Shown: one piece after another, positions 1-5,748 of the stretch
Layout of the letters: every line of letters begins with the position of its first letter
How positions within the stretch are numbered: the stretch's first letter is position 1
Assembly: GCA_028279265.1 (NCBI GenBank)
Contig: JANQOC010000730.1
Span: forward strand, 1-11,682
Direction of reading: 5' to 3'
Length of the DNA: 11,682 bases
DNA from: Hyphomicrobiales bacterium
GTDB lineage: Bacteria; Pseudomonadota; Alphaproteobacteria; Rhizobiales; CAYWUX01
Notes under the pieces: model-generated
Database searches by the model: none
The model's input: only the letters and a program-made list of their open reading frames with translations
What the model was told of the DNA's origin: nothing
Program-made: the position numbers and the translations under genes

Positions 1-93
1 GGCATCCAGTATGACTTTTCCATCATTAGATAAAAGCGTTTCTGATCGCCACGCCATGGATCCGGTAAGAGGTGTTTCGAGGATAGACGGCAT
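1..93 (-). CDS. N-terminal fragment of a TauD/TfdA-like dioxygenase (cut by window edge)
   Basis: A minus-strand reading frame starts with ATG at 91-93 and stays open for 31 codons to the window edge. The visible protein begins MPSILETPLTGSMAWRSETL. The pattern of a short leader, then (I/L)TG-x-x-AW-(R/K), resembles from memory the N-termini of one group of TauD/TfdA-type proteins, which are Fe(II)/2-oxoglutarate-dependent oxygenases. The iron-binding HxD...H residues would lie beyond the window, so the function is not shown here. A weak purine-rich AGAGA lies about 9 bases before the ATG. The gene diverges from the carboxyltransferase at 303 and shares its control region. The opposite strand is also open (2-112, plus), but that frame gives a less protein-like sequence. 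The existence of the gene is moderately sure; the family is a guess from one motif. Confidence 0.5.
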   Translation of the reverse strand, partial: MPSILETPLTGSMAWRSETLLSNDGKVILDA

Positions 94-108
94 TCGTCGA
101 ATCTCTGT

Positions 109-137
109 TTAACTTTGCCAATTCATTTGGGTACACT
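109..137 (+). promoter_or_regulatory. Possible sigma70-type promoter for the carboxyltransferase
   Basis: A -35-like TTAACT (109-114) and a -10-like TACACT (132-137) are separated by exactly 17 bases. Each matches the consensus at 4 of 6 positions. The -10 overlaps the palindrome at 135-149, a usual arrangement for a repressor site. Transcription from here would give a leader of about 160 bases before the start at 303. The match is weak. Confidence 0.25.
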
Positions 138-149
138 ACAGGGTGTAGT
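135..149. promoter_or_regulatory. Operator-like palindrome in the divergent control region
   Basis: ACTACA-GGG-TGTAGT is a perfect inverted repeat with 6-base arms and a 3-base centre. It lies between two divergent genes and overlaps the putative -10 hexamer. The size and symmetry fit a dimeric repressor site. No regulator gene is in the window, so the binding protein is unknown. Confidence 0.4.
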
Positions 150-200
150 TCAGGTATGAATTATAGTCTTTACCGAAGTGCGGTCAAATCCCGGCTGGCC

Positions 201-230
201 ATCCGTTTAACGGATACAAAACGGATACAA
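201..230. repeat. Inverted plus tandem repeat in the carboxyltransferase leader
   Basis: ATCCGTT-T-AACGGAT (201-215) is a perfect inverted repeat with 7-base arms. The 11-base unit AACGGATACAA then occurs twice head to tail (209-219 and 220-230). This gives three AACGGAT half-sites, two of them 11 bases (about one helical turn) apart on the same face. The arrangement looks like a multi-site operator, or less likely a leader RNA hairpin. It falls inside the extra N-terminal codons of the long reading frame from 156, which argues that those codons are untranslated leader. Confidence 0.45.
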
Positions 231-302
231 CAAGTCGGACAAGGTTCGACGTGGCTCCAGGTTCATCAGGAAATTCAGAATAACGCGACGCGAGAAATCC
301 GA

Positions 303-1865
303 ATGACAGAATCCTCCGGTTCAAACAAGTCCGGCAACGAAGATCAGCTGGCGGAATATGAAACGAAAAAGAAAAAAGCACTCGGTATGGGCGGCGCGCA
401 GAAGCTGGAGCAGCGACGGGCCAGCGGCAATCTGAACGCGCGCGAACGGCTGGACTGTCTGCTGGATGCGGGCAGTTTCAACGAATTTGGATTGTTCGCC
501 ACATCTCATCGAAAAGAAGATGCCGAGAAAACACCCGCCGATGGCAAGATCGCTGGTTTTGGAACCATAAACGGCAGGCAGGTCGGCGTGATTTCCAACG
601 ATTTTACCGTGAAAGGTGCTTCAAGCAGCCTGATTAACGGTAAAAAAATGAAACATATTAAGGAGATAGCCTGGAAACACGGATTTCCGCTTATTTTCCT
701 TGGTGAGTCATCGGGTTCACGGATGCCGGACCGTATGGGCGCGCCGGGCCGGGCGATTTTGGGACAGGACCCGCAGGAATATCTCAGGGACCGGAAAACC
801 CCCTGGGTATCCGCCCTTCTGGGCGATTGTTATGGCTCCTCCACCTGGTACACCTGCCTGTCCGATTTTGCGGTTATGCGCAAGGGAGCGACCATGGCTG
901 TGGCGAGCAGTCGCGTGACTTCCCTGGCCATTAAGCAGGAGGTTGATCCGGAAGAATTAGGAGGATGGCGTCTGCACACCGGGACCACCGGTCTGGTCGA
1001 TATTGCGACCGATAGTGATGAGACGGCTTTGGAAGAAATCAAGAAGTTCCTGTCATACCTGCCAAGTCACAATGGCGAACTGCCACCAGCCGGTCCCATG
1101 GACAGATCACCGGAAATCAGCGAGGACGAACACTTGCAACTTCTGCCGGAAAGCAGGAACGAAGTTTATGATGTTCGAAAAATCATCAAAGCCATTGTCG
1201 ATAGCGGCAGCGTTTTCGAATTGAAACCGAGATTTGGAAAGTCCCTTGTGACGGCACTGGTACGCCTGGAAGGCCGATCCGTCGGCGTTATTGCCAACAA
1301 TCCGCAATTCAAGGGCGGAGCCATAGACGTCGATGCTATGCGTAAGGCAACATCCTTTCTTGTTCTCTGTGATTCATTCAACATTCCTCTTGTCTTTCTG
1401 GTTGACCAGCCGGGTTTCCTGATTGGTATCGACGGCGAGCGCCAGGCGGCACCCGGCAGGATCATGAACTGGATGAACGCGATCTCTCTCGTTTCCGTGC
1501 CCAAAATTTCGATTACACTCAGGAAAAACTATGGGCAGGCCTATTTGAATATGGGAGGCGGGCGAAACTCGGATGTTCAGGCAAGCTGGCCCACGGCGGA
1601 CTATGGGTTTATGGATCCAAAAATCGGCGTCAATGTTCTCTACCGGATCCGGGAAGATGACAATCCGGAGGAATACGCCAGGAAAGTCAGGGAAATCAGC
1701 CAGGACTCATCGGCGTGGTCGCTGGCCGCTTTGTATGAATCTCAGGTCGTTCTCAATCCGCTGGATACGCGCAGTTTCATAAGCGACACCCTGAAGGTCC
1801 TGTGCCAATCACCGGATCGCGGCATTGGCGCACACAAACTCTCGAGTTGGCCGACCAGTTTTTAA
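303..1865 (+). CDS. Carboxyltransferase, acyl-CoA carboxylase beta-subunit family
   Basis: The 520-residue protein has the length and two-domain crotonase-like layout of PccB/MccB-type carboxyltransferases, which move CO2 between biotin and an acyl-CoA. The N-terminal half carries the family entry segment GNLNARERLDCLLDAGSF (residues 42-59) and GESSGSRMPD (134-143), near the acyl-CoA oxyanion site. The C-terminal half carries GVIANNPQFKGGAIDVDA (328-345), LCDSFNIPLVFLVDQPGF (355-372) and WPTADYGFMDP (429-439). I chose the ATG at 303 because family similarity begins only near residue 25; the in-frame ATG at 156 would add 49 residues that cover repeat-rich leader DNA. Ribosome-binding signals are weak at both. 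No biotin carboxylase or biotin carrier lies nearby, so the partner is encoded elsewhere, or the enzyme acts as a decarboxylase or transferase of another kind. The family is sure; the substrate is unknown. Confidence 0.9.
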   Translation: MTESSGSNKSGNEDQLAEYETKKKKALGMGGAQKLEQRRASGNLNARERLDCLLDAGSFNEFGLFATSHRKEDAEKTPADGKIAGFGTINGRQVGVISNDFTVKGASSSLINGKKMKHIKEIAWKHGFPLIFLGESSGSRMPDRMGAPGRAILGQDPQEYLRDRKTPWVSALLGDCYGSSTWYTCLSDFAVMRKGATMAVASSRVTSLAIKQEVDPEELGGWRLHTGTTGLVDIATDSDETALEEIKKFLSYLPSHNGELPPAGPMDRSPEISEDEHLQLLPESRNEVYDVRKIIKAIVDSGSVFELKPRFGKSLVTALVRLEGRSVGVIANNPQFKGGAIDVDAMRKATSFLVLCDSFNIPLVFLVDQPGFLIGIDGERQAAPGRIMNWMNAISLVSVPKISITLRKNYGQAYLNMGGGRNSDVQASWPTADYGFMDPKIGVNVLYRIREDDNPEEYARKVREISQDSSAWSLAALYESQVVLNPLDTRSFISDTLKVLCQSPDRGIGAHKLSSWPTSF

Positions 1866-1883
1866 ACGGGCGTCCTGTCCCGT
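1866..1883. terminator. Weak hairpin after the carboxyltransferase
   Basis: ACGGG (1866-1870) and CCCGT (1879-1883) can form a 5-bp stem with an 8-base loop right after the stop codon, in the 48-base gap between two convergent genes. No T-run follows on the plus strand. It could at best be a weak or Rho-assisted end point. Confidence 0.2.
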
Positions 1884-1913
1884 CATCATCCAGTGGGATG
1901 TAAAAGTAAGGCG

Positions 1914-2723
1914 TCAGACAGATTTCTCGGCAGCAATGGTTGCTTCTTTAATTGTAAACCAGATTTTGCCGTCAAGTTCTCGTGACTGCAAATATCTTCG
2001 TAATAGCGGGATATCGCCATCGAGAATCGAGCGCAATTTTCTAATACCGTCTTCGGGAGTGTTCAGCCTCTGCACCCATGAGTCAAACTCCATGTCCTTG
2101 TCGAGGACCTCAACGGCGGTGATTTCAAAACCTGTCTGCCGGATCTCAGTTGACCATTCTCCAATGGTCAGGGCGCGATTGTGACTGGGATCACGGATGG
2201 CTTCAAATTGGTTGTAGGCCTTCGAAGCTTCTTCAAATTCCTTTTCCGATGAAGATTTCTCGTCCGGAAACAGAAGGGCATCAATACCGACATTGTCCAC
2301 GAGTATGAATTTCCCGCCCGGTTTGAGAACTCTCGAAACTTCTTCCAGAAATTTGTTCACGTTAGGGAAGTGATGGGCGGCTATTCGACAAGTAACGAGG
2401 TCAAATGATTCCGCCTCAAATGGCAGGTTTTCAGCATCAGCCTGCTCGAAGCGAACATTGGTGATGTTCTTTTTCCGGGCTTCGGCTTGCGCGACTTCAA
2501 GCATTTCAGGCACGAGGTCACTGGCTATGACGGTGCCCACATGCGGAGCAAGCGTGAAAGCTGTATGACCCGTTGCGGTGGCAATATCCAGCGCCTGCCA
2601 ATGTTTTTCCGGATTAGCCAGGGCTACCAGTCGCTGAAGACTTTTGCCTTTCGCGTGGACGACACTGGTTACGTATTTTTCAGCATGAGTACCGAATTGG
2701 TTTCTTATCAGGTCTTTATTCAT
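1914..2723 (-). CDS. Class I SAM-dependent methyltransferase
   Basis: This 269-residue protein has the Methyltransf_11/UbiE-like fold. The SAM-binding glycine-rich motif I is ALDIATATGHTA (residues 44-55), the acidic end of beta-2 is at ASDL (67-70), and EQADAENLPF (93-102) is the adenine-contacting stretch. FDLVTCRIAAHHFPN (107-121) and RVLKPGGKFILVDN (131-144) are the later conserved strands. Motif I reads DIATATG where many relatives have a GTG triplet, a conservative change. The ATG at 2721-2723 overlaps the stop of the upstream AbrB gene in ATGAATAA, an 8-base overlap that suggests translational coupling. An ATG at 2786 would add 21 residues that are only the AbrB 3' end read in another frame. 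The acceptor cannot be told from sequence; small-molecule targets (quinone, sterol, arsenite and others) occur in this broad family. Confidence 0.85.
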   Translation of the reverse strand: MNKDLIRNQFGTHAEKYVTSVVHAKGKSLQRLVALANPEKHWQALDIATATGHTAFTLAPHVGTVIASDLVPEMLEVAQAEARKKNITNVRFEQADAENLPFEAESFDLVTCRIAAHHFPNVNKFLEEVSRVLKPGGKFILVDNVGIDALLFPDEKSSSEKEFEEASKAYNQFEAIRDPSHNRALTIGEWSTEIRQTGFEITAVEVLDKDMEFDSWVQRLNTPEDGIRKLRSILDGDIPLLRRYLQSRELDGKIWFTIKEATIAAEKSV

Positions 2724-3780
2724 CGGACAGTTTCTCGTGTTTCTCGTGCTCGATGCTTGCGTTCCTGCGAAACAAGAAGGGGACACACAAGTTCAAACAA
2801 AGCAGTCTAATCAACTGGTGGCCGGCAACGAAGGCCGGATCGACCCCTAAGGCGAAGGCCAGGACCGTCATCGTATCAATACCACCGGGAGCAAAAGCGA
2901 GCCAGACCTGCGCCAGTGGAAGGCCGAAATAGTAGGAAATGGGAAATGCAAACACCAGGGATATGACGATTGCAATAGCGAGTGCCGAGAAACCCATGCT
3001 AACGCTTTGAAGCAGATATTGCCGATCAACGCCCGAAAAGCGGGCGCCGATAGCGGACCCGGTAATTATGAGCGCCGGCCATACGATGGAATCTGGTACA
3101 CCACCGGATATGACATTGGTTCCGTAAAGAGCGCTGCTCACAAACATCACCAGCATGAATGCAGCCGCGGGCCAGTTGGCTTTCCGCGTCAGCCAGGTCA
3201 GGAGCACCCCACCGGCAAACAGGGCCAGAAATACTGGCCAGGAAAGAGAGCCGTCGGCGGTGCGGTTAATTTCCGTCGATTCCAAAGTGAGACCGACAAC
3301 CACGGGAAAGAGGATCATCAGCGCCGCAAGGCGCATGGTCTGCAGAATCGCAACTCGGCTTTTGTCTGCATTCGTCTCTTCCGAGATAGCAAGAACAAAT
3401 GTCAGGGCACCGGGCACGGTCGCGAGCCGCGCCGTCAGCTTATCCAGTTTATGACGGCGAACGAGATAGGCGGGAACAATGACCATCATGCAGGCGACGC
3501 TGATCAGCATAATTCCGGCAGAAATCGGCCATATAAACAGTGTTTCCAGAGTGCGGGGCGATACGGAAGAGCCTATCAGTATGGCAACTGCGATCAGAGC
3601 CATTTGCCGAACGCGATTGTCGATTGAGACCTGTACTCCGGAAATTGCCGCGAGGGCGACCCCGCCCAGGGCGCCCGCAAGTATCGCTGCCGGCAGGCTC
3701 ATAAAATGAGCAATCACGGCTCCGATCGTTCCCAGTACAAGGGTTTTAAGTAATGGAGCGAGGGGTAGGGGACTATGCAA
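2716..3780 (-). CDS. AbrB-family integral membrane protein (PF05145 type)
   Basis: The 354-residue protein is almost wholly hydrophobic, with roughly ten membrane segments. It shows the internal duplication of the family often labelled 'AbrB' or 'ammonia monooxygenase-like'; it is not related to the DNA-binding AbrB of Bacillus. The repeated signature is ATVPGALTFVLAISEE followed by an RVAILQTMRL helix start (residues 120-151), and then AFAPGGIDTMTVLAFALG with DPAFVAGHQLIRLL (295-327). Role and substrate are poorly defined; a transport or membrane-complex role is inferred. The start codon is TTG at 3778-3780: a TGA lies in frame at 3784-3786 and the next ATG is residue 27, inside the first membrane helix. 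The C-terminal tail is short and charged (EHEKHEKLSDE). It is cotranscribed with the methyltransferase and divergent from tctC, next to which such proteins may serve carboxylate metabolism. Confidence 0.82.
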   Translation of the reverse strand: MHSPLPLAPLLKTLVLGTIGAVIAHFMSLPAAILAGALGGVALAAISGVQVSIDNRVRQMALIAVAILIGSSVSPRTLETLFIWPISAGIMLISVACMMVIVPAYLVRRHKLDKLTARLATVPGALTFVLAISEETNADKSRVAILQTMRLAALMILFPVVVGLTLESTEINRTADGSLSWPVFLALFAGGVLLTWLTRKANWPAAAFMLVMFVSSALYGTNVISGGVPDSIVWPALIITGSAIGARFSGVDRQYLLQSVSMGFSALAIAIVISLVFAFPISYYFGLPLAQVWLAFAPGGIDTMTVLAFALGVDPAFVAGHQLIRLLCLNLCVPFLFRRNASIEHEKHEKLSDE

Positions 3781-3951
3781 TTCTCAAGATCTCGGGTGTA
3801 AACATGAACCGTAAGTCCGGTTTTCTGTATAGAGATTAAACGGACAGGGAAAGGCCTAATTACATCTGATCCCCCGAGCTCACGGCATCCGCGGGGTCTT
3901 ACGTTAACTATCCGACTAAAGTCGAAAAACTTCAGGAACTAACTCCGAGAA

Positions 3952-3971
3952 TTTAATTGATCGCAATTAAA
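3952..3971. promoter_or_regulatory. Perfect 20-base operator-like palindrome upstream of tctC
   Basis: TTTAATTG-ATCG-CAATTAAA has perfect 8-base arms. It overlaps a -35-like TTGATC (3957-3962), which lies 18 bases before a -10-like TAATAT (3981-3986); both hexamers match the consensus at 4 of 6 positions. This is the strongest operator candidate in the window and probably controls the tct operon. The regulator family cannot be told. Confidence 0.45.
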
Positions 3972-3989
3972 GGCTATTGCTAATATCAC

Positions 3990-4012
3990 TTTTCGCATAT
4001 CGAAAACTATGC
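3990..4012. promoter_or_regulatory. Overlapping inverted repeats before tctC
   Basis: TTTTCG-CATAT-CGAAAA (3990-4006) is perfect with 6-base arms. Overlapping it, GCATA (3995-3999) and TATGC (4008-4012) form a second 5-base inverted repeat. They lie just downstream of the putative -10, so they could be a second regulator site or alternative RNA stems in the leader. Confidence 0.3.
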
Positions 4013-4056
4013 AATATAGGATTGAATGAAAAACTGGGCTTAAGCCTGAAATCCTA

Positions 4057-4064
4057 AGGGAGGA
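4057..4064 (+). promoter_or_regulatory. Strong Shine-Dalgarno of tctC
   Basis: AGGGAGGA lies 6 bases before the tctC ATG. It is the best ribosome-binding site in the window, as expected for a binding protein needed in large amounts, and it fixes the start at 4071. Confidence 0.85.
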
Positions 4065-4070
4065 ATTTGG

Positions 4071-5051
4071 ATGAAATTTCATAAGACACTGACTGCCATT
4101 GGTGCTTTGGCACTGACGACGGCTCTAGGGAGTTTTGCCGCGCAAGCGGATTATCCCGAAAAACCCATCAAAATTTACGTTGGTTTTTCCGCCGGTGGTG
4201 GTACCGACACGACAGCTCGTGCATTTGCAAGCTTCCTGCATGAATCCGAGGGAATGAATGGAATGCCTGCGGTTGTCGTCAACAAACCTGGTGGCACAGG
4301 CATGATCGCTGCCAAGATTGTAAAAGAATCACGACCTGACGGTTACACGCTTTACATGATCAATTCCGGAACTTTTTCGATCACCGATATGAAATCGTTC
4401 GGAAAAGCGCCGGTTAAACCATTGGAAGACTTCCAAATCATCGGCTGCATGAGTCAACTTGTAACAGCGCTTCAGGTTCCGATTTCAAGTCCGATTAAAT
4501 CCGCCGATGACTTTGCTAAATGGGCTAAAGATAACAATGGCAAAATCAAGTGGGGAAATTCCGGTCGCGGAAGTATGCACACGCTGGCTGGTATGTTGTT
4601 CCTCAAGCGAATGGGAATACAATCACAGGACATTCCGTTCAAAGGTGGTTCCGGTGCGAGAAACGCACTGGCTGCGGAAAAAGTCGATTTCGCATTTAAC
4701 GGTATCCACATGGCAGCCGGATTCGAATCCAAAATTCGTGTTCTTGGTGTAACCAGTTCCGAACGCGACAAGGTTCATCCTGACGTCCCGACTTTGGGTG
4801 AAGCAAAAATGCCCAATCTGGGAATTGTTGGACCTATGTGTCTCTGGGGCTCAAAAGACCTGCCCGCCGAAGCCGTCACAAAATTGGGTGCCGCGATCAA
4901 GCATGTTGCCGGACTGAAGGGCTATGCCAGACTGATGAAAAAACAGGGCCTGCTGGCGATCCACAGATCTGCCGAAGAAGGCACGGCTGCAACCAAGAAA
5001 CTCTATACTGAGCTGAGACCGGTTGTTGAAGAAGTGTTCGCGAAAAAATAA
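4071..5051 (+). CDS. tctC: TctC/Bug-family periplasmic carboxylate-binding protein
   Basis: The 326-residue protein has a clear Sec signal peptide: basic MKFHK, a hydrophobic core, and a cleavage site AAQA|DYPEK after residue 26. The mature part starts with the family hallmark YPEKPIKIYVGFSAGGGTD (residues 28-46). NKPGGTGMIAAK (71-82), RPDGYTLYM (88-96) and, further on, a WGNSGRGSMHTLAG stretch follow, all typical of the two-lobed Bug fold. It captures an organic acid, often a di- or tricarboxylate, in the periplasm and hands it to TctAB. It is the first gene of tctCBA, with its own strong ribosome-binding site. A perfect hairpin follows its stop codon, which could hold its expression above that of the membrane subunits. 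The family is sure; the substrate cannot be read from sequence. Confidence 0.93.
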   Translation: MKFHKTLTAIGALALTTALGSFAAQADYPEKPIKIYVGFSAGGGTDTTARAFASFLHESEGMNGMPAVVVNKPGGTGMIAAKIVKESRPDGYTLYMINSGTFSITDMKSFGKAPVKPLEDFQIIGCMSQLVTALQVPISSPIKSADDFAKWAKDNNGKIKWGNSGRGSMHTLAGMLFLKRMGIQSQDIPFKGGSGARNALAAEKVDFAFNGIHMAAGFESKIRVLGVTSSERDKVHPDVPTLGEAKMPNLGIVGPMCLWGSKDLPAEAVTKLGAAIKHVAGLKGYARLMKKQGLLAIHRSAEEGTAATKKLYTELRPVVEEVFAKK

Positions 5052-5084
5052 TCTGAGCGAAACTCTTCTGAACACTTAAGTTAA

Positions 5085-5114
5085 CTGCCTTGACCATTAA
5101 TTTGGTCAAGGCAG
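5085..5114 (+). promoter_or_regulatory. Perfect 12-bp hairpin between tctC and tctB
   Basis: CTGCCTTGACCA (5085-5096) and TGGTCAAGGCAG (5103-5114) are exact complements around the 6-base loop TTAATT. A T7 run (5121-5127) begins 6 bases after the stem, so the structure resembles an intrinsic terminator with an imperfect spacer. It sits in the 90-base gap inside the operon, 28 bases before the tctB start. Likely roles are partial termination, or protection of the tctC message from 3' exonucleases, giving more binding protein than membrane protein. Confidence 0.75.
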
Positions 5115-5141
5115 AACCTGTTTTTTTATTCAGAGAAAATT

Positions 5142-5720
5142 ATGGCCGGAAATACCCTGAGATACCGAACCAAGATCGATCTTGGTGTGGCTGTCGTAAC
5201 CGTCGCCGTGGGCGCATTTTTCCTTTACCAATCAATGCTGACGGAATCGATCGAAAACGATGTCGTCGGTCCCCGACTTGTCCCTAATTTCATTGCGATC
5301 ATGATGATGATACTCGGGGCCATTGTCGGCATTTCCGCTCTTTATTTCAATTCGATCAAGAGTTCCGAGTTGGGAACCGATGCCCTGCATGCCGATGAAC
5401 CTGATGAAGCCTTCGGGTTTCGAGATTCGGATATTGTGAGAGTGGCTGGCATCGTCATAATGGGAATTGTCTTTCTGGGACTGTTTGAGGCTTTTGGTTA
5501 TCTGATTGCGACCCTTATTTCGCTTGTCCTCATGCTCCTGATTTTCGGTAACCGGAGCCTGAAGGTCATAGCTGTCTTATCCATCGTGGGAGCGCTTGTT
5601 TATAATTACGTATTTATGGGGTTGATGAATCTCCACAATCCCGCGGGCAGTCTGATCGACTTGCAGCCTTACGCTGAAATGATTCCAGTAAAATTCATAA
5701 GAAATTTGCTGGCTTTCTAG
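5142..5720 (+). CDS. tctB: TctB-family small membrane subunit of the carboxylate transporter
   Basis: The 192-residue protein fits the usual TctB length and layout. A hydrophobic segment at about residues 13-31 is followed by the GPRLVP motif (43-48), where relatives have GP-x-x-(F/V/L)P before the second helix (about 48-69). A hydrophilic loop rich in acidic residues follows (about 72-98), then two close helices (about 99-136) and a last one (about 140-161). TctB is the poorly conserved small subunit that forms the inner-membrane complex with TctA. The ATG at 5142 lies just after the inter-gene hairpin, with a purine-rich AGAGAAAA as ribosome-binding signal. It lies between tctC and tctA in the standard order. 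Confidence 0.88.
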   Translation: MAGNTLRYRTKIDLGVAVVTVAVGAFFLYQSMLTESIENDVVGPRLVPNFIAIMMMILGAIVGISALYFNSIKSSELGTDALHADEPDEAFGFRDSDIVRVAGIVIMGIVFLGLFEAFGYLIATLISLVLMLLIFGNRSLKVIAVLSIVGALVYNYVFMGLMNLHNPAGSLIDLQPYAEMIPVKFIRNLLAF

Positions 5721-5748
5721 CGTACTAACTTTGAACTGAATTGTTATC

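Larger units (their letters stand above)
3781..4070. promoter_or_regulatory. Divergent control region between the AbrB gene and tctC
   Basis: This 290-base stretch has no convincing gene. It lies between two divergently transcribed units and is AT-rich towards tctC. It holds at least four inverted repeats: CGACT-AA-AGTCG (3913-3924), the 20-base palindrome at 3952-3971, overlapping repeats at 3990-4012, and GGCTTAAGCC (4037-4046). Further left, GTCCG (3815-3819) and CGGAC (3841-3845) are complementary across 21 bases. GATCCCC (3868-3874) and GGGGTC (3893-3898) could pair around a 20-base loop. Promoters for both directions are expected here. Confidence 0.6.

Noticed and set aside
231..262. 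Stretch resembling a tRNA T-arm (GGTTCGA)
   Set aside because: No acceptor stem, anticodon arm or CCA-side pairing could be built around it.
156..302. N-terminal extension of the carboxyltransferase
   Set aside because: The 49 extra codons show no family similarity and cover tandem and inverted repeats; the start at 303 fits homologues better.
1825..2184. Plus-strand frame of 119 codons
   Set aside because: It overlaps the ends of two well-supported genes and is low-complexity, serine- and arginine-rich.
2724..2786. N-terminal extension of the methyltransferase
   Set aside because: These 21 codons are the AbrB 3' end in another frame; the ATG at 2723 gives the usual start and the ATGAATAA overlap.
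3007..3627. Open plus-strand frame of 206 codons
   Set aside because: It lies wholly antisense to the AbrB-family gene, and its basic, glutamine- and arginine-rich translation has no family likeness. It is a shadow of the real gene.
3868..3898. GATCCCC...GGGGTC as an intrinsic terminator
   Set aside because: The arms pair only with a bulge around a 20-base loop, no T-run follows, and it lies upstream of both flanking genes.
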